From Achromobacter sp. ASV32 (lineage in GTDB: Bacteria; Pseudomonadota; Gammaproteobacteria; Burkholderiales; Burkholderiaceae_B), in assembly GCF_016428805.1 (NCBI RefSeq), contig NZ_JAELTJ010000002.1, positions 1 to 64,000 on the forward strand: 64,000 nt of DNA. Reading direction: 5' to 3'. A program made the position numbers and the translations under genes. The notes beneath the pieces were generated by a model that was not told the origin of the DNA, searched no databases, and saw nothing but the letters and a program-made list of their open reading frames with translations. Positions 53,656 to 62,763 of the stretch are shown piece by piece; the stretch's first letter is position 1; every line of letters begins with the position of its first letter.

Positions 53656-55818
53656 ATGTTCAACAAAGTGACAAAATCGTTCCAATACGGCCAGCATACG
53701 GTCGTCCTGGAAACTGGCGAGATCGCTCGCCAGGCCTCCGGCGCCGTTGTGGTGTCGATCGAGGACACCGTCGTCCTGGCCACCGTCGTGGCTTCCAAGA
53801 AGGCCAAGCCGGGTCAAACGTTTTTCCCGCTGACCGTCGACTACATCGAGAAGACCTACGCTGCCGGCCGTATTCCGGGCGGGTTCTTCAAGCGCGAAGG
53901 CAAGCCTTCCGAAAAGGAAACGCTGACGTCGCGCCTGATCGATCGTCCGCTGCGTCCGCTGTTCCCCGAAGACTTCTACAACGAAGTCCAGGTGGTCATC
54001 CACACGCTGTCGGTCAATCCTGAAATCGATCCCGACATCGCCGCCATGATCGGCGCCTCGGCCGCGCTGGCCATCTCGGGCATCCCGTTCAATGGCCCCA
54101 TCGGCGCCGCCCGCGTGGGCTACATCGACGGCCAATACGCGCTGAACCCGACCGCCTCGCAGCTGAAGTCCTCGAAGCTGGACCTGGTGGTTGCCGGCAC
54201 GGAAAACGCCGTGCTGATGGTCGAATCGGAAGCCCAGCAGCTGTCCGAAGAAGTCATGCTCGGCGGCGTGGTCTACGGCCACGAGCAAATGCAAGCCGTC
54301 ATCAACGCCATTCACGAACTCGTGAAGGACGCTGGCAAGCCCGACTGGGATTGGCAAGCGCCGGCCAAGGACGAAGCCCTGATCGCCGCCGTGACCTCGG
54401 CTGCCCAGGAAGGCCTGAATGCCGCCTACCAGATCCGCGAAAAGCAAGCCCGCACCGCCAAGCTGCGTGAAGTGTCGGCTGATGTGTCGGCCAAGCTGGC
54501 TGCCGCCGCCGCTGAAAAGGGCGAGCCGCTGCCGGACCCCGTGACCGTCGACAACATCATGTTCTCGCTGGAATCGGCCATTGTCCGCGGCCAGATCCTG
54601 AACGGCGAACCGCGTATCGACGGCCGCGACACCCGCACCGTGCGTCCGATCAGCGTGCGTCTGGGCGTGCTGCCCCGCGCACACGGCAGCGCGCTGTTCA
54701 CCCGTGGTGAAACCCAGGCGCTGGTCGTGGCCACGCTGGGCACCAAGCAAGACGAACAGATCATCGACGCGCTCATGGGCGAGTACCGTGACCGCTTCAT
54801 GATGCACTACAACATGCCTCCGTTCGCCACCGGCGAAACGGGCCGCATCGGTGTGCCCAAGCGCCGCGAAATCGGCCACGGCCGCCTGGCCAAGCGCTCG
54901 CTGATTCCGCTGCTGCCGGCGCCGGAAGACTTCCAGTACACGATCCGCATCGTGTCGGAAATCACCGAGTCCAACGGCTCGTCGTCGATGGCTTCGGTCT
55001 GCGGCGGCTCGCTGGCCATGATGGACGCCGGCGTGCCGGTCAAGGATCACGTGGCCGGCGTGGCCATGGGCCTGATCCTGGACGGCGGCAAGTTCGCCGT
55101 GCTGACGGACATCCTGGGCGACGAAGATCACCTGGGCGACATGGACTTCAAGGTCGCGGGCACCGAAAACGGCGTCACCGCACTGCAGATGGACATCAAG
55201 ATCCAGGGCATCACCAAGGAAATCATGCAAGTGGCGCTGGCGCAAGCCCGCGAAGGCCGCCTGCACATCCTGGGCAAGATGAAGGAAGCGCTGGACGGTT
55301 CGCGTGGCGAGCTGTCGGCTTTCGCCCCGCGCATGTTGACCATCAAGATCAACCCCGAGAAGATCCGTGACGTGATCGGCAAGGGCGGCGCCACCATCCG
55401 CGCGCTGACCGAAGAAACCGGCACCCAGATCGACATCTCCGACGACGGTACGATCGTGATCGCCAGCGTCGACGAAGCGCAGGCTAAAGAAGCCCAGCGC
55501 CGCATCGTCGAGCTGACCGCCGACGTCGAAGTGGGCCAGATCTACGAAGGCTCGGTCCTGCGTCTGCTGGACTTCGGCGCCATCGTGCAAGTGCTGCCGG
55601 GCCGCGACGGCCTGCTGCACATCTCGGAAATCGCCAACTACCGCATCGCGAACATCAACGATGTGCTCAAGGTCGGCCAGCAAGTCCGCGTCAAGGTTAT
55701 CGAGGCCGACGACAAGGGCCGTCTGCGCCTGTCCATCAAGGCGATCGGTGGCATCGAGCAGCAGCAACCCGCTGCCGCGCCCGAAGCTGCCCCGCAAGCG
55801 GAACCGCAAGCCGAATAA
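53656..55818 (+). CDS. pnp: Polynucleotide phosphorylase
   Basis: 720 residues. Two RNase PH-like domains (1-220 and about 320-545), an intervening helical domain, then a KH domain ([21 protein letters not shown], about 560-615) and an S1 domain ([29 protein letters not shown], about 620-690). It degrades RNA 3'-5' using phosphate as part of the degradosome. A terminator follows at 55839. Confidence 0.98.
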   Translation: MFNKVTKSFQYGQHTVVLETGEIARQASGAVVVSIEDTVVLATVVASKKAKPGQTFFPLTVDYIEKTYAAGRIPGGFFKREGKPSEKETLTSRLIDRPLRPLFPEDFYNEVQVVIHTLSVNPEIDPDIAAMIGASAALAISGIPFNGPIGAARVGYIDGQYALNPTASQLKSSKLDLVVAGTENAVLMVESEAQQLSEEVMLGGVVYGHEQMQAVINAIHELVKDAGKPDWDWQAPAKDEALIAAVTSAAQEGLNAAYQIREKQARTAKLREVSADVSAKLAAAAAEKGEPLPDPVTVDNIMFSLESAIVRGQILNGEPRIDGRDTRTVRPISVRLGVLPRAHGSALFTRGETQALVVATLGTKQDEQIIDALMGEYRDRFMMHYNMPPFATGETGRIGVPKRREIGHGRLAKRSLIPLLPAPEDFQYTIRIVSEITESNGSSSMASVCGGSLAMMDAGVPVKDHVAGVAMGLILDGGKFAVLTDILGDEDHLGDMDFKVAGTENGVTALQMDIKIQGITKEIMQVALAQAREGRLHILGKMKEALDGSRGELSAFAPRMLTIKINPEKIRDVIGKGGATIRALTEETGTQIDISDDGTIVIASVDEAQAKEAQRRIVELTADVEVGQIYEGSVLRLLDFGAIVQVLPGRDGLLHISEIANYRIANINDVLKVGQQVRVKVIEADDKGRLRLSIKAIGGIEQQQPAAAPEAAPQAEPQAE

Positions 55819-55838
55819 GGCCTGCCTGACGTTTGTCG

Positions 55839-55865
55839 AAAACGGCGCCGCGAGGCGCCGTTTTT
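55839..55865 (+). terminator. pnp terminator
   Basis: An 11-bp stem (AAAACGGCGCC/GGCGCCGTTTT) with GCGA tetraloop and a T5 run, 20 bases after the pnp stop. Confidence 0.95.
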
Positions 55866-56026
55866 CATGGTCTGGCGCTGCGCTGATTCATCTTCTTTCG
55901 TCTTGGTATCCCTGGCATCTCCCATCTTCGCGCCCCTTACGGTAAAGTCTTGCGCGTATGAGACGAGCGCCGGCGCCGGTGCACAGGCCGGCAAGGCGCC
56001 AGACAGGGGAACGGGATGGAACGGGC

Positions 56027-56761
56027 ATGACGCGATGGCAAGGACCCGCAGCGGCTGGGGCGGCCGCCTTGTTGCTGGGGGCGCTGCTGACGGGCTGCAT
56101 GTCCAGCCCCGGCCCGGGTCAGGGCTCGCCCAAGGGCGAAGGCATGTCGGCGGACCAGTTGGTCCAGACCGATTTCAACCGCACCGTCACGCTGGAAGTA
56201 CGCGATAACCTGACCAGCCTGTACAGCCTGTTGGACAAGCTCTACCGGCGCAATCCGCGTGAATGGCGCAAGACGGGCGCGCCGGACCACGCGACGGCGG
56301 TGTCCCGGGTCAAGCATGCCATCGAAGTCCGCATTCCGCCGGCCGACCTGGCGGGCTTGCACGACATCCAGATCCTGGCGGTGTCGTTGGACCCGAACTA
56401 TTCGGGTGACCGGGTCGGGGCGTTCATCTATGGCCTGGCCGACACCATCATCGCCGCCCACAACGGCAAGACCCGGCTCTACGCGACCGACGCGCTGGAC
56501 GGGCAGCGGGTCTACAATGCCGCACGGAACGTCGAGGCGGCGGCCTGGCTCCTGGCGTCGCGCCGCAACAACCAGGGCGAGCCCTTGCTGCTGGCCAACG
56601 AGATGTCGCAGAACGCCACCAACCTCAGTTTCGAGCGCGAGTTCGGCGCCATCATCGGCCGGCTCGACCTGATCGCCAACCTGCTTGGCGAGAACTCGCG
56701 GCGCATCGGTATCAACTATGCGCAAGGCCTTTTGCTGTTCAATTTCCTGCCGGTGCGCTAA
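56027..56761 (+). CDS. Putative lipoprotein of unknown function
   Basis: 244 residues. The signal peptide ends LLLGALLTGC, giving a lipidated Cys. The body (about 40-244) is largely helical, with DNLTSLYSLLDKLYRRNPREW, a middle segment GDRVGAFIYGLADTIIAAHNGKT, and a C-terminal NYAQGLLLFNFLPVR. I chose the ATG at 56027 because it gives a proper lipoprotein signal; an upstream start would place 23 basic residues before it. The next gene, ilvA, starts 15 bases after its stop. Confidence 0.82.
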   Translation: MTRWQGPAAAGAAALLLGALLTGCMSSPGPGQGSPKGEGMSADQLVQTDFNRTVTLEVRDNLTSLYSLLDKLYRRNPREWRKTGAPDHATAVSRVKHAIEVRIPPADLAGLHDIQILAVSLDPNYSGDRVGAFIYGLADTIIAAHNGKTRLYATDALDGQRVYNAARNVEAAAWLLASRRNNQGEPLLLANEMSQNATNLSFEREFGAIIGRLDLIANLLGENSRRIGINYAQGLLLFNFLPVR

Positions 56762-56776
56762 ACGGGATTTCCCATC

Positions 56777-57994
56777 GTGATCGATATCGCTTCCATCCAG
56801 ACTGCCCGCGAAAACCTGCGCGGCCAGGTGCTCAAGACGCCGTTTACGCTGTCGCGCACCCTGTCCGACATTTTCGGCGCCGAGATCTGGCTGAAATTCG
56901 AGAACCTGCAATTTACCGCCAGCTTCAAAGAGCGCGGCGCGCTGAATCGCATGCTGACGCTGTCCGAAGACGAGCGCCGCATGGGCGTCATCGCCGTCTC
57001 GGCCGGCAACCACGCCCAGGGCGTGGCCTATCATGCGCAGCGCATGGGGGTGCCTGCCGTCATCGTGATGCCGCGCTTCACGCCCACGGTCAAGGTCGCC
57101 AACACGCGCCGCTTCGGCGCCGAAGTGGTGCTGGCCGGCGACACCTTCGATGACGCCAAGGCGCATGGCTACGAGCTGGCCAAGCAGCGCGGACTGATCA
57201 TGATCCACCCCTATGACGACGAAGCCGTCATTTCGGGGCAGGGCACCGTGGCGCTGGAAATGCTGGAAGACCAGCCGCAACTGGACACCCTGGTCATCGC
57301 CATCGGCGGCGGCGGGCTGATTTCGGGCATTGCCACCGCAGCCAAGGCGCTCAAGCCCGGCATCGAGATCGTCGGTGTGCAGACCGAACGCTTTCCCGCC
57401 ATGTACGCCGCCGTCAAGGGCGTGTCCATGCCGCAGGGCCAATACACCATCGCCGAAGGCATCGCCGTGAAGTCGCCCGGCGCGCTGACGCAGCCCATCG
57501 TCAGCAAGCTGGTCGACCATATCGAACTGGTCAGCGAAGCCGACATCGAGCACGCCATCGTGGTGCTGCTGGAAATTGAAAAGACCGTGGTCGAAGGCGC
57601 CGGCGCGGCCGGCCTGGCGGCGCTGCTGCGCGCGCAAGAGGCGGGTAGCGAGCAGTTCAAGGGCAAGCGCATCGGCCTGGTGTTGACGGGCGGCAACATC
57701 GACCCGTTGATGCTGGGCGAGCTGATCGAGCGCGGCATGGTGCGCGCGGGCCGCCTGGCCCGCATCCGCGTGGATCTACGCGACCTGCCCGGCGCGCTGG
57801 CGCATGCCACCAAGCTGATCGCCGACGCGCAGGCCAACATCACCGAAGTGCATCACCAGCGCGCGTTCACGTCGCTGCCGGTGCGCAATGTGGAAGTGGA
57901 CTTCGTGTTGCAGACGCGCGGACCCGAGCATATTCAGGAAGTGATCGACATTCTGAATGCGGCGGGTTTCGCGGCCAGCAATCACGATCATTGA
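56777..57994 (+). CDS. ilvA: Threonine ammonia-lyase (threonine dehydratase)
   Basis: 405 residues, GTG start. PLP-binding Lys51 lies in TASFKERGALNRM; the glycine-rich phosphate loop is GGGGLISG. A single C-terminal ACT-like domain (about 325-405) makes it shorter than E. coli IlvA (514) and closer in length to the TdcB-with-ACT form. It converts threonine to 2-oxobutyrate for isoleucine and probably supplies the ilvIHC pathway encoded 7 kb upstream, though a degradative role is possible. The enamine product is a RidA substrate. Confidence 0.88.
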   Translation: MIDIASIQTARENLRGQVLKTPFTLSRTLSDIFGAEIWLKFENLQFTASFKERGALNRMLTLSEDERRMGVIAVSAGNHAQGVAYHAQRMGVPAVIVMPRFTPTVKVANTRRFGAEVVLAGDTFDDAKAHGYELAKQRGLIMIHPYDDEAVISGQGTVALEMLEDQPQLDTLVIAIGGGGLISGIATAAKALKPGIEIVGVQTERFPAMYAAVKGVSMPQGQYTIAEGIAVKSPGALTQPIVSKLVDHIELVSEADIEHAIVVLLEIEKTVVEGAGAAGLAALLRAQEAGSEQFKGKRIGLVLTGGNIDPLMLGELIERGMVRAGRLARIRVDLRDLPGALAHATKLIADAQANITEVHHQRAFTSLPVRNVEVDFVLQTRGPEHIQEVIDILNAAGFAASNHDH

Positions 57995-58025
57995 TGCGGC
58001 GTGCTTGCGCGCGCCGCCCGGCGCG

Positions 58026-58640
58026 TCAGCGGCCGCCGAGTTCCGGGTCGCGCCCGACCTGATTCTTCAACCGGTATAGCCGCTCACGGTGCAGCGTCGT
58101 GGCCAGCGGCTCGGGCTCGCGGCCCAAGGCGATGTAGTCCGCGGGAATCTGCGCGATCGCCTCGCGCATGCGGCCGGCATCGTCCTGCCACCATTGCGCC
58201 AGCATGCGGTCCGGGTTGTACACGTCCAAGCCCTGGCGCCGCAGTTCCGAACGGTTGAAATCCTTCAGGTTCCACGTCAGCACCTGCACGGCCGGCGTCT
58301 TCGGCAAGCCGCAGCGCGCGCGGCGCGCCAGTCCGGCGGCGATCACGTGAAAATCCTTGGGGTCGCTGTAGCGCAGCGATGCCTCGTAGACCTGCGTGTC
58401 CGCTTCGTTGGCTTGGGGAAAGCGCGCGTTCATCTCGGCCCAGAACTCGTCCAGTATTTCCGGCGGGATGTCCCAGATGCGCGAGGCGTTGCGGCGCCAT
58501 TCCTCGCCGATGCGGTCGGTCCAGACGGGCGCGAACACGCCGGCGTCGGCCAGGCGCAACAGCAGGCGCCGCAAGATGCCGGACATGAGCACGCAGGCGT
58601 CCAGGACGATGAAGGGCGGGGTAGGGGAGGGCGTGGTCAA
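58026..58640 (-). CDS. PIN-domain protein, orphan
   Basis: 204 residues. Conserved acidic residues of the PIN nuclease site are Asp14 (VLDACVLM), Glu46/47 (RIGEEW), Asp93/Asp96 (SDPKDFHVIAAG) and Asp127 (TWNLKDF). PIN domains with these residues are metal-dependent ribonucleases, often VapC toxins. No antitoxin-like gene lies next to it, and at 204 residues it exceeds VapC (about 130). Only a TTG start (58640) fits, with no good ribosome binding site, so the true start is uncertain. Confidence 0.75.
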   Translation of the reverse strand: MTTPSPTPPFIVLDACVLMSGILRRLLLRLADAGVFAPVWTDRIGEEWRRNASRIWDIPPEILDEFWAEMNARFPQANEADTQVYEASLRYSDPKDFHVIAAGLARRARCGLPKTPAVQVLTWNLKDFNRSELRRQGLDVYNPDRMLAQWWQDDAGRMREAIAQIPADYIALGREPEPLATTLHRERLYRLKNQVGRDPELGGR

Positions 58641-58783
58641 GATGGAGCGGATCGCCGTGGGCTGGCGCGGATGCGCCCGGACTTGCCGGGCGGCAGGGCG
58701 TCAGAGGGTCGAGGCAGAAGAATAACGGTTTTTCCGCGATAAGCGCGCCACGGGCGCAGGCGCCCAAGCGCAAGCCAGGAGGG

Positions 58784-59095
58784 TGGTGCCCGAGACCGGA
58801 ATCGAACCGGTACGGCCTTGCGGCCGAGGGATTTTCTTACCACTTCGGCTTTCGCCGCCAGCGCGCGAGCGCTGTTCGTGGTCTGGAGCACGCCTTCACC
58901 ATAGCCTTGCGGCCTTAGGTGCCCGCCGTCTGCTCTCTACACCTTCCCGGTTCTTTCAAAGCGGGCTTGGCTCGGCGTTGGCTCGGAACAGGTCCAGGGC
59001 ATTCGCCGAGTTTGACGGGCTACACCTTTGGAGTTTCCTCCAAAGGGCTCAAATTAGTTCAAGTCCCTTGTGTCTACCAATTTCACCACTCGGGC
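58784..59095 (-). tRNA. tRNA-Leu(UAA), interrupted by a group I intron
   Basis: The 5' exon (59061-59095) starts GCCCGAGTGGTG and ends AGGGACTT. The 3' exon (58784-58835) starts AAAATCCCT and ends CTCGGGC-ACCA with encoded CCA. Joined, they give an 87-nt tRNA: acceptor stem GCCCGAG/CTCGGGC, anticodon stem AGGGA/TCCCT with loop CTTAAAA (anticodon UAA), a long variable arm and a GGTTCGATTCC T arm. 87 nt equals the E. coli tRNA-Leu(UAA) length. ATTGCGG/CCGCAAT (59096-59122) forms a hairpin abutting the 5' end. Confidence 0.95.
58836..59060 (-). ncRNA. Group I (IC3-like) self-splicing intron in tRNA-Leu
   Basis: 225 nt inserted between U34 and A35 of the anticodon, the position of the cyanobacterial/plastid tRNA-Leu(UAA) intron. 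The 5' exon CTT pairs with GAG in the intron to form P1, with a U.G wobble at the splice site, and the last intron base is G. P2 is a perfect 9-bp stem with GAAA loop (59025-59046); a CGGC-GAAA-GCCG hairpin (58846-58857) fits P9. Core segments AACTCGGCGAA, GCCGAGCCAAGCC and AGACGGCGGGCACCTAAG resemble P4-P7. No ORF is inside. Confidence 0.9.
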
Positions 59096-59170
59096 ATTGC
59101 GGACCCCATGCGGGGCCGCAATGGGATACGTTGGGCGCCGCATGGGCGCGGGCGGTATCCGGCGGGCGTG

Positions 59171-59176
59171 ACTATA
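59171..59176 (-). promoter_or_regulatory. Candidate -10 box for tRNA-Leu
   Basis: On the minus strand TATAGT lies about 75 bases before the tRNA 5' end, between the nitrilase stop and the tRNA. No convincing -35 box is visible in the GC-rich upstream sequence. Confidence 0.35.
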
Positions 59177-59224
59177 CCACTTGGGCCCGCAGGTTCCGGT
59201 CTTGCGCCCGTGCGCTACGGGAAA

Positions 59225-60148
59225 TCACGCAAGGAACTGCACCGACTGCCGGGCGCGCTCGTCCACGTTCAAAGTGAATACGTCCGGCCGCGAATAGTGC
59301 CCGACCACGTCGAAGTCATAGCGGGCGCGGATCAGTTCGTCGATGTCCACCTGGGCGGTCAGGAGGCCGGTCTGGCCATGCAACGGGCCTGCCAGCACGT
59401 CGCCCAGGGGGCCGACGATCAGCGAGCCACCGTTGATGAGCGGGCGCTTGGGGTCCCAGCCGGGCACGTCCAGGCCCAGGTCCGCCGGCGAGGGTTGGAC
59501 CTGGCAGGCGCTGATGACGAAGCAGCGACCTTCATGAGCGATGTGGCGCATCGAGCATTGCCAGATGTCGCGCTCGTCGACGGTGGGGGCGCACCAGATC
59601 TGCACGCCCTTGGCATACATGGCGGTGCGCAGCAGCGGCATGTGGTTTTCCCAGCAGATGGCGCCGCCGGCGCGGCCTGCGGCGGTGTCCAGCACGGGCA
59701 GGGTGGAGCCGTCGCCCTGGCCCCAGATCAGGCGTTCGGTGCCGGTGGGCATCAGCTTGCGGTGCTTGGCGGCCAGCCCTGTGGCCGGGTCGAAGTACAG
59801 GGCGGTGCAATACAGCGTGCTGCCCGCGCGTTCGATGACGCCGATCACCAGGCTGGCGCCGGTGCGTTGCGACAGCCCCGCGAGCGCGTCGGTTTCGGGC
59901 CCGGGCACGTCGATGGCGTTCTGGTAGTAGCGGGCATAGGTTTCGCGGCCTTCGGGCAGGCGGTAGCCCAGCCGGGTGCCGAAGATCTCGCCTTTGGGGT
60001 AGCCGCCGAGCAGCGCCTCGGGCAACACGACCAGGACTGCGCCGCTGGCGGCGATCTCGGTTTCGAAGGCCAGTATCCGTTCCAGGGTTTTCTCCTTGCC
60101 TTCGGGCGAGGAGCCGATCTGCAGCGCGGCGACGGTCTTGGCGGACAT
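59225..60148 (-). CDS. Nitrilase
   Basis: 307 residues. The nitrilase triad is Glu44 ([13 protein letters not shown]), Lys131 (KHRKLMPT) and Cys165 ([12 protein letters not shown]). The CWEN sequence after the nucleophile and GYPKG are typical of true nitrilases, which convert nitriles to carboxylic acids and ammonia. It ends 41 bases from a candidate -10 for tRNA-Leu and diverges from a LysR gene that probably controls it. Natural substrate unknown. Confidence 0.9.
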   Translation of the reverse strand: MSAKTVAALQIGSSPEGKEKTLERILAFETEIAASGAVLVVLPEALLGGYPKGEIFGTRLGYRLPEGRETYARYYQNAIDVPGPETDALAGLSQRTGASLVIGVIERAGSTLYCTALYFDPATGLAAKHRKLMPTGTERLIWGQGDGSTLPVLDTAAGRAGGAICWENHMPLLRTAMYAKGVQIWCAPTVDERDIWQCSMRHIAHEGRCFVISACQVQPSPADLGLDVPGWDPKRPLINGGSLIVGPLGDVLAGPLHGQTGLLTAQVDIDELIRARYDFDVVGHYSRPDVFTLNVDERARQSVQFLA

Positions 60149-60230
60149 GCGGATTTTCCTTGGAGGGGGTGAATGCCGTCAGTGTCGGGGAGGACCTAAA
60201 ATCAATCAATCCCGTCCGAAGATAAATGAT

Positions 60231-61154
60231 ATGAGCCAAATTGATATCGAATCGACCGATCTGAACCTGCTCAAAGTGTTCGAGGCGATCTACGACGAGG
60301 GCGGCGCGGGCCGGGCGGCATTGCGGCTGGGCGTGACGCAGTCGGCCGTGAGCGCCGCGCTGGCGCGGTTGCGCACGCTGTACGCGGACCCGCTGTTCGT
60401 GCGCACCGGGCGCGGGCTATCGCCCAGCCTGCGGGCGCGCGAACTGCGGCCGATCATTGGCGAGGCGCTGGACAAGTGCCGCCAGAGCCTGTCGCTGGCC
60501 AGGCCCGGGGCGGCCGGGTTTGCGGGGCGGTCCGTGACGCTGGGACTGTCGGACGATTTCGAGATTGCGCTGGGGCGCGCCGCAATCGCCGCGTTGGCGC
60601 AGGCAGTACCAGGACTGCGTCTGATTTTTCGGCAAAGCCACAGCCGCGTGGCGGCGGACATGTTGATGGCGCGCGAGGTCGACCTGGTGATCGCGTCCGG
60701 CGGGCTGATCGCGCCAGCGCTGCAACGCGTGACCGTGGGGCAGGGCGGTTATGCCTGCTTGGTCGATCCGGCCAGTCTTGCGCCTGGCCAGGACAGCTTG
60801 TCGGTGACGGCGTTTACGCAGCGTCCGCATGTACTGGTGTCATCCGGCGGTTTCATCGGCGTGGTGGACGAGGTGCTGCACGGCATGGGGCAGACGCGGC
60901 GGGTGTTGGCGGCGACCACGCATTTTTCCGCGCTGCCTTTCCTGCTGCAAGGCGGCGATGCGCTGGCGACCTTGCCGGCCCACGCGGCGCGCGGCCTGGC
61001 CGCGATGGCCGGTTTGCGGATGCTGCCGTGTCCCATCGCCATGCCGGGCTACGCCATCGAAATGGGCTGGCGCGCCGATGCGTTGCGCGACGAGGCCGTG
61101 GCCGCGGCCCGGCGTTGTTTGCTGGGGCTGCTGGAAGGGTACGGCTGGCTTTGA
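60231..61154 (+). CDS. LysR-family regulator, divergent from nitrilase
   Basis: 307 residues. N-terminal helix-turn-helix (DLNLLKVFEAIYDEGGAGRAALRLGVTQSAVSAALARLR) and effector domain (about 90-300). The 82-base gap to the nitrilase start contains AT-rich sequence (60199-60228) where operators are expected. The frame is open further upstream, but the added residues would cover the divergent promoter and are not family-like, so I chose the ATG at 60231. Confidence 0.9.
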   Translation: MSQIDIESTDLNLLKVFEAIYDEGGAGRAALRLGVTQSAVSAALARLRTLYADPLFVRTGRGLSPSLRARELRPIIGEALDKCRQSLSLARPGAAGFAGRSVTLGLSDDFEIALGRAAIAALAQAVPGLRLIFRQSHSRVAADMLMAREVDLVIASGGLIAPALQRVTVGQGGYACLVDPASLAPGQDSLSVTAFTQRPHVLVSSGGFIGVVDEVLHGMGQTRRVLAATTHFSALPFLLQGGDALATLPAHAARGLAAMAGLRMLPCPIAMPGYAIEMGWRADALRDEAVAAARRCLLGLLEGYGWL

Positions 61155-61186
61155 GGCGGGGGCGCAGGGCGCCACCCGCCGTTCGC

Positions 61187-62722
61187 TTATTTACGCCCGA
61201 ACAGCCGTCCCAGCAGGCCGCGCGGCGCGCTGGCCGCCTGTTCCGCCGCCAGGGCGTTGTCCAGCGACAGTTGCTGATACTGAGGTTTGCCGTTTTGCTG
61301 ATAGGCCGCCGCGGCCTGGCGGAAGGCCGAAGCGGATTCGGCGTGGCGTTGCATGGCGCCGTAGATCTCGCCGCGTGAATACAAAGCCCAGTCACGGTAC
61401 GCCGGATCCATTGCGATCAGGCGGTCGCAGGCCGCCAGCGCGTCGTCGTGGCGGCGGGCAGCGATCAGGGCATTGACGGTGTCGGCCTGCAGCAGGCTGT
61501 CGTCGGGCCAGCGTTGCTGGGCGCGTTCGGCATCGGCCGCCGCCTCCGCGCCGCGCTCAAGCCCGATCAAGGCGTCGATGCGCACCCGGCGCCATTTGAC
61601 CCAATCGGGATCCAGCGCGATGGCAACCTCGGCCAAGGGCAATGCCTCGCCATGGCGTTCCAGGCGGACGAGCATGTCGGCCGCGTTGCCCGGCAGGAAG
61701 TCGTTCGTCGGCGCCAGTTCGTAGCCTTGCAGGTAATAGGCCAGCGCCTGTTCCCACTGGCGCTGGTCGCGCTGTGCGTTGCCGGCCACGAACAGCAACT
61801 GGGCGTCGCCGCTGGACAACGGGTCTAGGTCGCGCAGGGCCTGTTCGGCCAGTTCCGGCTCGCCGCTGCGTACATATTCGCGGGCCTGTTCCTTGCGGCC
61901 TTCCCAGCCGTTGTCCGATAGCGCGTCCAGTTTCTGCCACAACGGTCTGGCCTCGTCGGCCCGGCCCAATCGGTGCAGCGAGCGGGCCTTTCCCTCCAGC
62001 GGCCAATCCCAATCGGGCTCGCGGCGCAGCAGGCTGCTCCATTCCTCGACCGCATCGGCGTGGCGGCCCATGGCCTGCAGGCAGGACGCGCGGTTGTGCT
62101 GGATGGCGTTTTGCTCGCCCAGGATGGCGCGCGACCGGTCGAACATGGCGATGGCCTTGTCCAGGTCGCCCAGGCGGCGGTACGTGTTGCCGGCGTCGTA
62201 CATGAAGCGGCCGTTGCCGGGGGCGAGCGCGACGGCACGCTCGAAATAGGGCACGGCCTCGGTGTGACGACCGGCATTGGCCAGGTTGGACGCGATATAG
62301 CAGTGGGGGGCGCCGGCCTGCGGCCGTTGCTGGATCGCGCGGGTCCAGCAGTCGATGGCGTCCTGCAGCCGTTCGTCGTTGATCAACACATAGGCCTCGG
62401 CCATCAGCAGACCGAAATGCGAGGGCGCGCGCTGGCGGGCCTCGCGCAGGATGCGCCAGGCCTGTTCGTGGTCGCCGTCGTTGTATTCCACCGTAGCGCG
62501 CACGCGCAGCGCGTCGGCGCATTGCGGGTCCAGCGTCAATGCGCGGGCCAGGTCGGCATCGCGCGCCGTGGGGACGCCGCGCTTGTCGTGGCAGCGGGCG
62601 CGCAGCGCCCACGTCAGGGCAGTGTTCGGCTGTTCGCGCACCGCCTGTTCGCACAGCGCGAGCATCTGCGGGTTGTCGTCGCCATCGTCGGCGCGAAAAA
62701 TGGATTCGATCAAGCTGGACAT
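61187..62722 (-). CDS. Tetratricopeptide-repeat protein
   Basis: 511 residues. About ten helical-pair repeats with TPR-like pattern, for example EAVPYFERAVALAPGNGRF, DLDKAIAMFDRSRAILGE and QWEQALAYYLQGYELAPTN. No signal peptide or catalytic domain is visible, so it is probably a cytoplasmic scaffold. The ATG at 62722 follows GAGGAATT. It starts 41 bases after the RDD-type membrane protein gene and is probably in the same transcript. Confidence 0.88.
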   Translation of the reverse strand: MSSLIESIFRADDGDDNPQMLALCEQAVREQPNTALTWALRARCHDKRGVPTARDADLARALTLDPQCADALRVRATVEYNDGDHEQAWRILREARQRAPSHFGLLMAEAYVLINDERLQDAIDCWTRAIQQRPQAGAPHCYIASNLANAGRHTEAVPYFERAVALAPGNGRFMYDAGNTYRRLGDLDKAIAMFDRSRAILGEQNAIQHNRASCLQAMGRHADAVEEWSSLLRREPDWDWPLEGKARSLHRLGRADEARPLWQKLDALSDNGWEGRKEQAREYVRSGEPELAEQALRDLDPLSSGDAQLLFVAGNAQRDQRQWEQALAYYLQGYELAPTNDFLPGNAADMLVRLERHGEALPLAEVAIALDPDWVKWRRVRIDALIGLERGAEAAADAERAQQRWPDDSLLQADTVNALIAARRHDDALAACDRLIAMDPAYRDWALYSRGEIYGAMQRHAESASAFRQAAAAYQQNGKPQYQQLSLDNALAAEQAASAPRGLLGRLFGRK

Positions 62723-62763
62723 GCGGAATTCCTCAGGTCGGGATGCGCGGGGCGCGCCATGCA

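Noticed and set aside
53293-55809. 838-residue frame antisense to rpsO-pnp
   Set aside because: Shadow of highly biased pnp codons; no domain pattern.
58836-59060. Homing endonuclease inside the tRNA-Leu intron
   Set aside because: The intron is only 225 nt and has no long frame.
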